From Pseudoxanthomonas sp. F37 (GTDB taxonomy: Bacteria > Pseudomonadota > Gammaproteobacteria > Xanthomonadales > Xanthomonadaceae): a stretch of DNA of 64,000 nucleotides. The translations under genes and the position numbers were made by a program. Positions 1 to 8,865 of this stretch are shown piece by piece. Below the pieces are notes generated by a model that worked only from the letters and a program-made list of their open reading frames with translations, did not search any database and was not told the origin of the DNA. Each line of letters begins with the position of its first letter. The stretch's first letter is position 1. The stretch spans positions 2,046,001 to 2,110,000 of the forward strand of contig NZ_CP095187.1 of assembly GCF_022965755.1 (NCBI RefSeq). Direction: 5' to 3'.

Positions 1-838
1 CCAGCAGGCCCGGAACCTCAGCCTCCAAATGACTGATCAGAGAGCGAAGTCGCGGCAGCTCACGAAGGTCCTGGTGATAGCCGAGCCAGATGGTTCGTGC
101 AGGCGGTTCTTCTTGCACGCTGATACGTCGAAGACCAGGAAACCTATTGGCCAGAGCCAAGGGCAGGACGGCCATGCCGACCCCCTGCTGACATGCTCGC
201 GCCTGGATTTCCCGGCTATTGCTTCTGAAGACTATCTTCGCCTCCGGCACATGCTGGACCAGCCATCGCACATCGGGCAGATCCTCGAAGGCCGCATCCA
301 TCGTGATGAGACGAGGTTCCGGAAAGTCCCCGGACACAGCGCTGAAGAGGCCATAGTCGAGTTGCACGAAGCGCCGGGACACGATGTCGCCGCCTGTAAA
401 TGGGGTCAGTCGGAAGGCCAGATCCGCCTCACGCCGTGTCAGGTCATAGAGTCGACTGTCCGTCAGCAGCTCAACCTCGACCCCCGGATGAAGAAGGCAA
501 AAGGCGGCCGCCGCAGGGGCGATCACATGGGAGCCAAACCAGTCAGACGAGGTAATGCGCAGCAATCCCGTGATCGAATGCGGGTCACCCAGCAGATGAC
601 GCTGGAACGCCAGGGCTTGCGCCTCCATCGCCTCGGCTGCCGCCAGCACCCTGAGCCCTTCCTCCGTCAGTACCAGACCCCGATGGGAGCGCTGGAACAG
701 TCGCGTCTGCGTGGCCTGTTCCAGGGCCGTCACCCGCCGACCTGCGGTCGGCTGCGTGATGCCCAACTGGCGTGCAGCACCGCCTAACGAGCCTGTGCGC
801 GCGACCGCCAAGAAGATCTGAACATCGCTCCAGTCCAT
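1..838 (-). CDS. LysR-family transcriptional regulator, C-terminus cut by window edge
   Basis: Reading the minus strand from the ATG at 838 gives an open frame to the window edge (279 codons). It starts MDWSDVQIFLAVARTGSLGG, followed by a winged helix-turn-helix (AARQLGITQPTAGRRVTALE) in residues 1-60, typical of LysR-type regulators. An effector-binding domain follows. Full-length members have about 290-310 residues, so only about 20 are missing. The gene is divergent from the oxidoreductase at 939, the usual arrangement for a LysR regulator and its target. The start is supported by the LysR N-terminus beginning within a few residues of it. The ligand cannot be inferred. Confidence 0.85.
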   Translation of the reverse strand, partial: MDWSDVQIFLAVARTGSLGGAARQLGITQPTAGRRVTALEQATQTRLFQRSHRGLVLTEEGLRVLAAAEAMEAQALAFQRHLLGDPHSITGLLRITSSDWFGSHVIAPAAAAFCLLHPGVEVELLTDSRLYDLTRREADLAFRLTPFTGGDIVSRRFVQLDYGLFSAVSGDFPEPRLITMDAAFEDLPDVRWLVQHVPEAKIVFRSNSREIQARACQQGVGMAVLPLALANRFPGLRRISVQEEPPARTIWLGYHQDLRELPRLRSLISHLEAEVPGLL

Positions 839-865
839 GACTCATTCAAATTTGCATGTGCAGCA

Positions 866-876
866 TTAGATTCTAA
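866..876. promoter_or_regulatory. possible LysR operator in the divergent LysR/oxidoreductase intergenic region
   Basis: TTAGA-T-TCTAA is an 11-bp palindrome with a central T, in the 100-bp gap between the LysR start (838) and the oxidoreductase start (939). LysR proteins usually bind T-N11-A type palindromes between divergent genes. The site is short and only its position supports the call. Confidence 0.3.
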
Positions 877-938
877 GTCTACCCAAACAAAAATGCGCCA
901 GTACTCTCCCCTCTGTTCCTCAACTACGGATCACGCCA

Positions 939-1949
939 ATGAAAGCGCATTTCTCCCCCATCACGATGAAAGCCGCCCTGCTGGTCAATGGTGGCGAACC
1001 CTTGCAGCTCACCGATGTGCCCATTCCCGAGCTGAGCCCAGGCCACGTCAAGGTACGCGTGGCAGCCGCGGGCCTGAATCCGCTGGACACAAAGATTCGC
1101 GCGGGAAAGGCGTCACACGCGCAACACCCCCTGCCCGCGGTCCTGGGGATCGATCTGGCCGGCACGGTCGAGGCGATCGCCGAGGACGTGACCACCTTCG
1201 CCCTCGGCGACACCGTGTTTGGCATGACCGGAGGGGTGGGCGGGGTACAGGGCGCGCTGGCCCAGTTCGCCATCGTTGACGCCGCCCTTCTGGCAAACGC
1301 GCCCAGTTCCTTCTCGGCCCGCGAGGCCGCCGCAATCCCCCTGGTCTTCATCACCGCGTGGGAAGGGCTCGTCGACCGTGCGGGGGTGAAATCCGGGCAG
1401 CGTGTCTTGATACATGGCGGCGCGGGGGGTGTGGGACACGTGGCCGTCCAGATTGCCCACGCATTCGGTGCGCAAGTGTTCGCGACCGGCAATGACACCC
1501 AACGGGACTACATTGAAAGTCTGGGCGCGACCTTCATCGATTATCGCGCACAGGCGGTCGATGACTATGTGGCACAACACACCGGTGGCGAAGGTTTCGA
1601 CATCATCTTCGATACCGTCGGCGGCACGACGTTGGACGACTCCTTCCGGGCAGCGCGCCGCTACCACGGGCACGTGGTGAGTGCCTTGGGTTGGGGTACG
1701 CACTCTCTCGCCCCCCTCTCCTTTCGCGCGGCCACCTACTCCGGTGTATTCACTCTGCTTCCTCTCATAACGGGCCGTGACCGGGCTCATCATGGCTACA
1801 TCATGAAGCAGGCCGAGCGTCTGGCCAACGAGGGCAAACTCACTATTCGGCTTGATCCTCACGTGTTCGGCTTGAGCGCCGTCGAAGAGGCGTATCAGTT
1901 CCTCGAGTCGGGAGATGCCCAGGGAAAGGTGGTTGTAGACGTCCAGTAG
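939..1949 (+). CDS. MDR-superfamily (zeta-crystallin/quinone-oxidoreductase-like) NADPH-dependent oxidoreductase
   Basis: The 336-residue protein has an N-terminal GroES-like half (residues 10-130) and a Rossmann half with the nucleotide-binding stretch GGAGGVGHVAVQIA near residue 160. The cysteine cluster for the structural zinc of true alcohol dehydrogenases is absent, so a zinc-independent quinone reductase or enoyl reductase type is most likely. Two in-frame ATGs exist: 939, and 966 (MKAALLVNGG), which matches the usual family N-terminus better; neither has a clear ribosome-binding site. It is probably controlled by the divergent LysR gene. The substrate is unknown. Confidence 0.85.
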   Translation: MKAHFSPITMKAALLVNGGEPLQLTDVPIPELSPGHVKVRVAAAGLNPLDTKIRAGKASHAQHPLPAVLGIDLAGTVEAIAEDVTTFALGDTVFGMTGGVGGVQGALAQFAIVDAALLANAPSSFSAREAAAIPLVFITAWEGLVDRAGVKSGQRVLIHGGAGGVGHVAVQIAHAFGAQVFATGNDTQRDYIESLGATFIDYRAQAVDDYVAQHTGGEGFDIIFDTVGGTTLDDSFRAARRYHGHVVSALGWGTHSLAPLSFRAATYSGVFTLLPLITGRDRAHHGYIMKQAERLANEGKLTIRLDPHVFGLSAVEEAYQFLESGDAQGKVVVDVQ

Positions 1950-2053
1950 GCGACCCCAAAAAAGTGCAAGGCTTCGCGCAATCCACCTCGTAACAGATGC
2001 TGGCCGTGACCAACATGCTAGAGGCAGCCAGACCCAGCGGAGCTGGCGAGGCG

Positions 2054-2947
2054 CTAGTGATAGTTCCTGGACCGATACTGTCGCGGTGAAAGTCCGCAAT
2101 AGCGCCTGAAGGCAGTCGAGAAAGCCGCCGCATTGCCATAGCCAACGGCTAGGGCTATGTCGGCAATTGTCAGCGGACTATTGCGCAACAGGTCATAGGC
2201 AGTCTCCATGCGTAAACGGGTCAGGTAGCCAAACGGCGTCAACCCTGTCGCATTACGAAACGCTGCGCAAAAATGGTACCTGCTCATGTGCACAATGTCG
2301 GCGAGCTCCTGGAGGGTAACCTCCATGCCTTGGTGTTCGCGCATGTAGGCCAGAACCCTCTTGACCTGCCAGGCGGCGAGGCCGTGCTGGCGCTGAGTAG
2401 AGCGGGCACACAGGGTGGAGTGGGTCCGGAGCAACTCGAAGCACAGAAGATCCAACGCCTGCTCGACGTAAAGCTCGCCGTAAGGCCCCGGAGCGGCTGC
2501 CTCGTGGCGCAGAAGATCCATGATGGCGAACAGTCGCGGATTGTCGCCCTGCACCTGGTCCAACAATTCAAATGATCGACCTTCCGCCAACTGCTCCGCG
2601 AAGCCCAAGAGGCGGCCGTGTCCGAGGAAGACGTTGGACACGGTCTGACCTCCCGTGATCTCCCACGGGCCGTAGTGGCCTCGTGGCAAGATGGTGTAGG
2701 TGCCGCCGCGTATCGTAGCTTGGCTTCTGACGCCATCGATTCTGGAGGCGGACACCCCGCTGCCCCCATGGATCGCGGCAACGATATGCTGCTCCATCGG
2801 AGCCACGTCGACGGAGTAGGCTCCGTGTGTCCAGATTCCCGTGATCCGGGTCTGGCCCTGGAATACTCGCTCTGCGAGAGGCGGAGCCTGGCCGCCGGCT
2901 ATTCGGGTGACTTCCTCGTTGGTGTCAGCAAGCGCGCGCGTGCTCAT
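2054..2947 (-). CDS. AraC-family transcriptional regulator
   Basis: The 297-residue product has a variable N-terminal cupin-like sensing half and a C-terminal double helix-turn-helix of the AraC/XylS type, roughly residues 190-295. The second HTH contains IADIALAVGYGNAAAFSTAFRRYCGLSPRQYR, close to the family signature. The ATG at 2947 (MSTRALADTN) is preferred over the upstream TTG at 2962. The gene stands alone, convergent with the oxidoreductase at 939-1949, so its target is not evident. Its base composition is less GC-biased than the housekeeping genes further right. Confidence 0.85.
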   Translation of the reverse strand: MSTRALADTNEEVTRIAGGQAPPLAERVFQGQTRITGIWTHGAYSVDVAPMEQHIVAAIHGGSGVSASRIDGVRSQATIRGGTYTILPRGHYGPWEITGGQTVSNVFLGHGRLLGFAEQLAEGRSFELLDQVQGDNPRLFAIMDLLRHEAAAPGPYGELYVEQALDLLCFELLRTHSTLCARSTQRQHGLAAWQVKRVLAYMREHQGMEVTLQELADIVHMSRYHFCAAFRNATGLTPFGYLTRLRMETAYDLLRNSPLTIADIALAVGYGNAAAFSTAFRRYCGLSPRQYRSRNYH

Positions 2948-3331
2948 GGAGGTACCCGCCAATCCGGCACTTGGATGGTATGCCGCGCCCCCTCGCGTAC
3001 GTTGAGCCTCTTCCTCCGACGGTTACCTGTCAATACCCCATAAGCTTGATGGGAGTTGGCGGCGGGGCGCACTCAGGCGAATGGCCGCATGGGATCGCAT
3101 GCTGTCATGCCCCTACCCCGACGCTGTCCGCTTCCGGCCTATTCCATTGAAAACTCGTCCTTGGAGCGGGACCGCGACCTGGCCAGGTAGGACGTCCCAT
3201 CATCGCGACGACGTCCGCTTGATCGATGGGGCACAAGTAGGCTAGCTGCAGATGACCGATGCAATCGAGTTTCGCATCGGAACAGGCCGAAAGCATCCAG
3301 CATCGTGCCACACGAGGCCTGCAATGAAAGA
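2948..3331. other. intergenic region without a recognisable gene
   Basis: About 380 bases lie between the AraC start and the HxlR stop. Several short open frames cross it, but none has a ribosome-binding site or recognisable protein motif. The AraC promoter must lie here, but no convincing -35/-10 pair was found. Confidence 0.4.
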
Positions 3332-3676
3332 TCAGCCGCGGCCATTCATCCATTCGAAGATGGCAATGAACACCGGCCGAAGTCGGCGCGCTTCTTCGGT
3401 AATCCCGTACTCGACACGCGGAGGGACCTCGGGATAGATGGTGCGGTGAACCAGGCCATCCCTTTCCAGCTCTCGCAGCTGGACGGTCAGCATGTGCTGT
3501 GTCACGCCAGGGATCGCGCGCCTCAAGGCATTGAAGCGCTGCGTGCCTTGGCTGAGGACCCAAAGGATCTCGAGCTTCCACTTTCCGCCGAATATGGCTA
3601 TCGCGCCCCTGATGTTGTCATTGAGCTGGGCTACGTGATCATCGTTTGGGCACCCTTGGGTAGTATGGTCTGGCAT
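3332..3676 (-). CDS. HxlR-family transcriptional regulator
   Basis: The 114-residue protein has the single-domain winged-helix HxlR signature: the core FGGKWKLEILWVLSQGTQRF, then LRRAIPGVTQHMLTVQLRELERDGLVHR and PPRVEYGITEEARRLRPV. HxlR proteins are redox or electrophile-sensing repressors, some with a reactive cysteine; a Cys lies before the domain (QGCPNDD). The ATG at 3676 is chosen; an in-frame TTG at 3712 would add 12 residues. It is divergent from the azoreductase at 3794, a common HxlR/oxidoreductase pairing, so it likely represses that gene. Confidence 0.88.
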   Translation of the reverse strand: MPDHTTQGCPNDDHVAQLNDNIRGAIAIFGGKWKLEILWVLSQGTQRFNALRRAIPGVTQHMLTVQLRELERDGLVHRTIYPEVPPRVEYGITEEARRLRPVFIAIFEWMNGRG

Positions 3677-3793
3677 ACGTAGTCTGAGAAATGATCCTTC
3701 TTGTTGTAGCAACTATACGCCCTTAGCTTGATGCGCACGCTGCAGGAATTCCCACGAACGCAGCAGCACCCTCCCCCAAGCGAAGGCATGGTC

Positions 3794-4402
3794 ATGAATA
3801 TCCTCCACATTGATTCCAGTATCCAAGGCGAGCTGTCCGTCAGCCGCAAGATATCGAAAGCAGTCGTATCCCGACTTAAGGAAATTTCTCCTCAAAGCCC
3901 CGTGATCTATAGGGATCTCGCAACCGATCCCCTGCCCCAGATCTCTCCGCAGGTCATTGCGGCCACGCACGCTGTCGATGGCGCAACGCATGCAGCGTCG
4001 GAGGCGAGCGCGCTGACCGAAGCGCTGGACCAAGTGCTTGGTGCGGACGTCATCGTGATTGGAGCGCCCATGTACAACTTCAGCATTCCGACGCAACTGA
4101 AGACCTGGTTGGATGCCATTGCCGTGCCCGGCAAGACCTTCTCTTACGGTCCCGAGGGTGTGCGCGGGCTACTTGGCGAAAAGCGGGTGGTCGTGGCGTC
4201 CGCAAGGGGTGGCTTCTACGGCCCGGATTCTCCCGCCGCTTCGGCCGAGCATCATGAAACCTATCTCCGCGCGTTCTTCGGGTTCCTCGGGGTGACGCGG
4301 TTCGAAGTCATACGCGCTGAGGGAGTGCGCATCGCGCCAGAGATCGCAGAGCGGGCCATCGAGGCAGCGTTGACCCAGGCTATCCACCTGCAGGCTGCAT
4401 GA
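3794..4402 (+). CDS. azoR: FMN-dependent NADH:quinone/azo reductase
   Basis: The 202-residue flavodoxin-fold protein begins MNILHIDSSIQGELSVSRK, the phosphate-binding loop of FMN in AzoR, and contains GAPMYNFSIPTQLKTWLDA and SARGGFYGP, both conserved around the flavin. It reduces quinones and azo compounds in the cytosol as a detoxification enzyme. Start choice: AAGG at 3783-3786 lies 7 bases before the ATG at 3794; the ATG at 3788 is too close. The divergent HxlR gene is its probable regulator, with operators expected in 3677-3793. Confidence 0.93.
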   Translation: MNILHIDSSIQGELSVSRKISKAVVSRLKEISPQSPVIYRDLATDPLPQISPQVIAATHAVDGATHAASEASALTEALDQVLGADVIVIGAPMYNFSIPTQLKTWLDAIAVPGKTFSYGPEGVRGLLGEKRVVVASARGGFYGPDSPAASAEHHETYLRAFFGFLGVTRFEVIRAEGVRIAPEIAERAIEAALTQAIHLQAA

Positions 4403-4536
4403 TGACGCCGGGGGATTCGCGACACGGCGACATGGCCAGCATGGGTATTCAGTTGAGAGGTGTTTGGCTCTGAAGCCCTCTCGCACAGTGATCCGTTCGT
4501 CATGTGGCCTGCTCCCCTTGATGATCACTGATAAAG

Positions 4537-4719
4537 CCCGATATTGAAGGTCCAGGTCTGGGTACTCCGGACGCAGCAGGTCATGCAGGCGTCGATAGCC
4601 GAACCTGCGGCGGATCTGGGCCAGTGCGACGATCCGTGCCGACAGCGCCCGGATCGTCGCACTCGGTTCGGGCGGGTGGCGGCAGCTGCCGCGGGAGGGC
4701 CCCGCAAGGCGGCGGGCCG
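4537..4719 (-). pseudogene. remnant of an IS3-family transposase (OrfB-like)
   Basis: Minus-strand codons here encode ARRLAGPSRG, then ALSARIVALAQIRRRFGYRR and LHDLLRPEYP. This resembles the N-terminal part of IS3/IS407-group OrfB, where a Leu/Ala-rich segment precedes RPRFGYRRLHVLLRREG. The similarity stops after about 60 codons, with no DDE catalytic domain, no OrfA and no terminal inverted repeats, so it is a decayed fragment. It fills most of the 4403-4719 gap and marks the right edge of the accessory gene group. Confidence 0.6.
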
Positions 4720-5634
4720 TCACAGGCCGATGGCACGTGCTGCCTCAAGCAATTCCTGCTTGCGCCCTGCTTCCGGCCACCCTTCCACCGTCCGCAGCAG
4801 CTTGCCGTCCTTGAGGAAATAGAACGTTGGCGTGCCCCAGTTCTCCAATTGCGGCCATTGCGAGCGTGAGTAGGCGATCGTCATCACCGCATCGGGGTGT
4901 TCCGCGTTCCAGCGCTGGAGGACGTCGAGATTCAGGTCGCGATCCACGGGAGCGATCCAGCGGACATGGGCTTTGACAGGAGCGAGCGCCGGGTCCGATG
5001 CCAGCGATGAATATGCCGCGCGCGAGAAATGACAGAGCGGGTGCGAGATGGCGACGATCACGGGGCCTCGGGTGATGTCCTCCGCTACGCGCGTCACGGC
5101 GCCTGCCGTCGGCCCTATCGAGAGCACGCTGGCGGGAGCGGCGATCTGGCCTTGCACGGTATCGTGCACCGAGGGAACCGACGCCATCGTGGCCGCGGGA
5201 AATGCCTCCCGCAATGCACGGGCTTGCTGCCAGTGTCGGGAGGCGATGTAGGCGCCTGCCATCTCTTGCAATTGGGACGCACTCACCGCGCCCAGCTGAC
5301 TCAAGCGCTCGAAGTACGCCCGCATCTGGGCCAAATGATGCTCGTCCAGGCTGTAGAAGTGCGCCATGTTGGCCGCCCGGAATCCCAGCGCGGCATCCTG
5401 AGCAGAAAGCGTATGCAGCCGATCGGCGGACAGAGGCGGGAAAAGCGCGGCGTAGTGTGCGGTGATCATTGCGGCGCGGGCTTGCGTGCTGGCGCCTTTG
5501 GACCGGGCGTCCGCCTCGACCAGGCGGTCGTAGCGTGCACTCCAGTCCGACCCGGTGGCGTGCAAGGTGGGCGCGCTCACCAGAAGAACCGCACATGCCA
5601 GGATCGAGCCAAGGATGCGGGAGAGCCTGTGCAT
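4720..5634 (-). CDS. exported thioredoxin-fold protein with a degenerate active site
   Basis: The 304-residue product starts with a signal peptide (MHRLSRILGS, hydrophobic core to about residue 26). An alpha-helical middle part is followed by a C-terminal thioredoxin-like domain from about residue 190: a strand VIVAISHPLCHFSRAAY and the cis-Pro motif NWGTPTFYFLKDGK. The usual CxxC is reduced to a single Cys (CHFS, Cys201), so ordinary disulfide exchange is doubtful. The open frame extends upstream to 6078, but that part lies inside fdhD; the ATG at 5634 with its signal peptide is the credible start. The function is unknown. Confidence 0.75.
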   Translation of the reverse strand: MHRLSRILGSILACAVLLVSAPTLHATGSDWSARYDRLVEADARSKGASTQARAAMITAHYAALFPPLSADRLHTLSAQDAALGFRAANMAHFYSLDEHHLAQMRAYFERLSQLGAVSASQLQEMAGAYIASRHWQQARALREAFPAATMASVPSVHDTVQGQIAAPASVLSIGPTAGAVTRVAEDITRGPVIVAISHPLCHFSRAAYSSLASDPALAPVKAHVRWIAPVDRDLNLDVLQRWNAEHPDAVMTIAYSRSQWPQLENWGTPTFYFLKDGKLLRTVEGWPEAGRKQELLEAARAIGL

Positions 5635-5762
5635 GGCGGTTCCTTGTGCCGGAGAGACCGATGAGCAGTTCCGCGTGCAGATCTTGTTGAAGGCGGCAGC
5701 GCAGGTGCCCTGCTTCCCGCACGCGTACCGGTCATGGTCGCACGGCTGCGAGGGGTATAGCG

Positions 5763-6587
5763 TCAACCTGCCCCCAGCCGGTGAGCATGGCTGTAAACCA
5801 CATGTCGGCGTGCGCGCAGGAACCCCACCAGCGTCATTCCGCATCCCGCCGCCAGGTCCATCGCCAATGCCGTGGGCGCCGACATCGCCGCCAGCAGCGG
5901 GATGCCTGCCGTTGCGGCCTTGGCCACCATCTCGTAACTCGCGCGGCTGGTGACCAGGGCGAAGCCCGATGCCGGATCGAGGCCTTCGCGCAGCATCGCG
6001 CCGATCAGCTTGTCCAGTGCGTTGTGGCGCCCGACATCCTCGCGGACCAGGACCAGGGTGCCGTCCGCCCTCGCCCATGCCGCCGCGTGGATCGCGCCGG
6101 TGGCTGCATTCAAGGGCTGCCGCTGCTCGATCTGGCGCAGCGCCGTCTCCAGCGCAGCGGAGGCGATGACGCTCCCCTGCCCCACGGCCCCTGGCTGCCT
6201 GACCACGTCCTCCAGATGACGATGGCCGCAGATGCCGCAGCCACTGCGTCCCGGCAGCCAGCGTTGCGGCTCCACCGTGCGTGCAGGCAATGGGTCACGT
6301 GTGCGCAGATCCAACTGGATGCCCTCCAGCAACGCCTGAGCGGTCACCGAAACAAGATCGTCCGGCCCCAGCCCCAGTTCGCTCAGCGCGAAGCCGTGCG
6401 CGAAATCCACCAGGTCGCACGGCGACACCATCATCACCGCCAACGGCTCGCCGTTGCAGTGGATCGCCAGTGGAACCTCCTCGGCCAACCGGTCCCGGCG
6501 CACGGCCGGCACGCCACCGGCGACATCGATGACCTCGCGCCAGGCCACGCCGTCGACGCGATCAGCCGGCATGGGCGGCCGGATCAT
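5763..6587 (-). CDS. fdhD: formate dehydrogenase accessory sulfurtransferase FdhD
   Basis: The 274-residue protein carries the FdhD hallmarks: a CGICG motif (SGCGICGHRHLEDV), whose cysteines transfer sulfur from IscS to the molybdenum cofactor, and REDVGRHNALDKLIG near the C-terminal third. FdhD sulfurates the bis-MGD cofactor of formate-dehydrogenase-type enzymes in the cytoplasm. It overlaps the upstream ydeP gene by 26 bases, indicating one operon and coupled translation. No other formate dehydrogenase genes are in the window, so its client is most likely the neighbouring YdeP-type enzyme. Confidence 0.95.
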   Translation of the reverse strand: MIRPPMPADRVDGVAWREVIDVAGGVPAVRRDRLAEEVPLAIHCNGEPLAVMMVSPCDLVDFAHGFALSELGLGPDDLVSVTAQALLEGIQLDLRTRDPLPARTVEPQRWLPGRSGCGICGHRHLEDVVRQPGAVGQGSVIASAALETALRQIEQRQPLNAATGAIHAAAWARADGTLVLVREDVGRHNALDKLIGAMLREGLDPASGFALVTSRASYEMVAKAATAGIPLLAAMSAPTALAMDLAAGCGMTLVGFLRARRHVVYSHAHRLGAG

Positions 6588-8865
6588 CCAGCTTCCTCAC
6601 CGTTACCGGGATCGACTTGTAGGCCGGCGTGCCCGATTGCGGATCGTGGCTGTCCAATGGCACCAGCCGGTTGCCTTCGGGGTAGTACATCGCCGCCGAG
6701 CCGCGCGGCAGGTCGTATTCCACCGCGATGAAGCCCGCGAGCCGGCGCACGCCGGCAGTGCCGACGCGCGATTCCACTTCGATGCGGTCGCCCGATTGCA
6801 GGCCACGGGCCCGCATGTCGTCGCGGTTGAGGAACACCACGTCGCGCCGCCCGCTGACGCCCCGGTAGCGGTCGTCGAAGCCGTAGATGGTGGTGTTGTA
6901 CTGATCGTGCGAACGCACGGTGGTCAGCGTCAGCAACGCGTCCCCCGCGCCGACCGCGTCTTCGCCCAGCCCCGGCGCCACCAGGAAACGCGCCTTGCCC
7001 ATCGCGCCCCAGTCGCGCTCCGATGCGCCGATGTACAGCCGGAACCCGCCCGGCGTGCGCACGCGCCGGTTGAAATCCTTGAAGATGGGGAACACCGCTT
7101 CGATATCGTCGCGGATGCGGTCGTAATCGCCGACCAGGCCATCCCAGTCCACCCGGGTCTGCGGCAGCGTGGCCTTGGCGATGCCGGCGACGATGGCGGG
7201 TTCGGACAGAAGATGCTCCGAGGCCGGCGGCAGTCCGCCCTGCGAGGCGTGCACCATCGACATCGAATCCTCCACCGTCACCGACTGCAGGCCGCTGGCC
7301 TGCACATCGCGTTCGGTGCGGCCCAGGCACGGCAGCAGGAAGGCCTGTCTGGCGGGGATCAGGTGCGAGCGGTTCAGCTTGGTGGCGATATGCACGGCCA
7401 GGTCCAGGTTGCGCATCGCCGGGAGGGTGGTGTCCGGGTCCGGCATGGCCACGGCCAGGTTGCCGCCCATGCAGACGAGTGCGCGCGAACGCCCGTCGCG
7501 GATGGCGCGCACGGCTTCCACCGCATCGTGGCCATGGGTGAGCGGGAACTCGAAGCCGTAACGCCGCCTGATGGCATCCACCAGCGCCTGCGTGGGTTTT
7601 TCCGTGATGCCCACCGTGCGGTCGCCCTGCACGTTGGAGTGCCCGCGGATGGGCGCGATGCCGGCGCCGGGCTTGCCGATGTTCCCCCGCAGCAGCAACA
7701 GGTTGGCCATCTGCTGCACGTTCTGCGTGCCGCGGCGGTGCTGGGTCATGCCCATGCCGTAGCAGATGATCACCCGCTCGGCCCGCGCATACAGCCGCGC
7801 GGCCGCGTCGATGTCGTCGCGGGACAGGCCCGACTGCGCCACCACCTCGTCCCACGACGTGCGCGCCAGATCGTCGCGAAGCGCCTCCAGGCCTTCGGTG
7901 TGCGCGGCGATGAAGGCGTGGTCCAGCACGCCGGTGCCGCCGGCGGCCAGGTCCGCCGCGTCGGCCTCCAGCAGCCACTTCATCATGCCTTTCAGCAGCG
8001 CCAGGTCGCCGCCGATCTTCACCTGGTAATAGGTCTGCGCGATCGGCGTGGCGGTGTTGGTCAGCATCTCGCCCGGGTGCTGCGGCGAGGTGAAGCGCTG
8101 CAGCCCCCGTTCGCGCAGCGGATTCACCGCCACGATGGGCACGCCCCGCTTCGATACCTCGCGCAGCGTGGAGAGCATGCGCGGGTGGTTGGTGCCGGGA
8201 TTGTGGCCGAAGCTGAAAAGCGCATCGCACAGCGCGAAATCATCCAGCGTCACCGTGCCCTTGCCCACGCCGATGGACGCCGGCAGGCCCACGCTGGTGG
8301 CCTCGTGGCACAGGTTGGAACAGTCGGGAAAATTGTTGGTGCCGTATTCGCGCACCATCAGCTGGTACAGGAAGGCGGCCTCGTTGGAGGTGCGGCCGGA
8401 GGTGTAGAACTCGGCCATGTCCGGGTGCGGCAAGGCGCGCAGGGCCTGGCCGATGCGCGCGAAGGCGTCGTCCCAGCCGGTGGGGACGTAGCAGTCCGAC
8501 GCCGCGTCGTAGGCCATCGGATGCGTCAGGCGGCCCTCGTCCTCCAGCGCGTGGTCGCTCCATTGCCACAGTTCGGCCAGGGTGTGCCCGGCGAAGAACT
8601 CCGGCGTGGCGCGCTTGCCGGTGGCCTCCCACGACACCGCCTTGGCGCCGTTCTCGCAGAACTCGAACGACGAGGTGTGCTGCGGATCCGGCCACGCGCA
8701 GCCCGGGCAGTCGAAACCGGTGGGCTGGTTGACCCGTCGCAGGGCCGCGGTTTCGCGACCGACCGCCATCTGGCCTTTCACCGCGCGCGCGACCGCGGCC
8801 AAGGCGCCCCACCCTCCTGCCGCGCCGTCGTACGCTTCGATGCCGGGAACCTTGCGCTCGCTCAT
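6562..8865 (-). CDS. ydeP: FdhF/YdeP-family molybdopterin (bis-MGD) oxidoreductase
   Basis: The 767-residue product aligns by eye along its length with the YdeP family: N-terminal YDGAAGGWGA, GFDCPGCAWPDP, EFYTSGRTSNEAAFLYQLMV, SNLCHEATSVGLPASIGVGK, CYGMGMTQHRRGTQNVQQ, TVRSHDQYNTTIYGFDDRYRG. These are molybdopterin-binding and dinucleotide-binding segments; family members are cytoplasmic and linked to acid or stress tolerance, with unsettled substrates. The ATG at 8865 (MSERKVPGIEAYDG) matches the start of known members; ATGs further upstream would add 7 or more residues. The 3' end overlaps fdhD, the expected maturation factor. Confidence 0.92.
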   Translation of the reverse strand: MSERKVPGIEAYDGAAGGWGALAAVARAVKGQMAVGRETAALRRVNQPTGFDCPGCAWPDPQHTSSFEFCENGAKAVSWEATGKRATPEFFAGHTLAELWQWSDHALEDEGRLTHPMAYDAASDCYVPTGWDDAFARIGQALRALPHPDMAEFYTSGRTSNEAAFLYQLMVREYGTNNFPDCSNLCHEATSVGLPASIGVGKGTVTLDDFALCDALFSFGHNPGTNHPRMLSTLREVSKRGVPIVAVNPLRERGLQRFTSPQHPGEMLTNTATPIAQTYYQVKIGGDLALLKGMMKWLLEADAADLAAGGTGVLDHAFIAAHTEGLEALRDDLARTSWDEVVAQSGLSRDDIDAAARLYARAERVIICYGMGMTQHRRGTQNVQQMANLLLLRGNIGKPGAGIAPIRGHSNVQGDRTVGITEKPTQALVDAIRRRYGFEFPLTHGHDAVEAVRAIRDGRSRALVCMGGNLAVAMPDPDTTLPAMRNLDLAVHIATKLNRSHLIPARQAFLLPCLGRTERDVQASGLQSVTVEDSMSMVHASQGGLPPASEHLLSEPAIVAGIAKATLPQTRVDWDGLVGDYDRIRDDIEAVFPIFKDFNRRVRTPGGFRLYIGASERDWGAMGKARFLVAPGLGEDAVGAGDALLTLTTVRSHDQYNTTIYGFDDRYRGVSGRRDVVFLNRDDMRARGLQSGDRIEVESRVGTAGVRRLAGFIAVEYDLPRGSAAMYYPEGNRLVPLDSHDPQSGTPAYKSIPVTVRKLDDPAAHAG

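Noticed and set aside
29-787. 252-codon plus-strand frame at the left edge
   Set aside because: Antisense to a clear LysR helix-turn-helix and effector domain on the minus strand that runs off the window edge.
3105-3581. 158-codon minus-strand frame overlapping the HxlR gene
   Set aside because: No start signal or recognisable motif, and it overlaps HxlR out of frame.
4720-6078. 452-codon version of the thioredoxin-like gene
   Set aside because: The N-terminal 148 codons lie in fdhD out of frame; a typical signal peptide starts at 5634.
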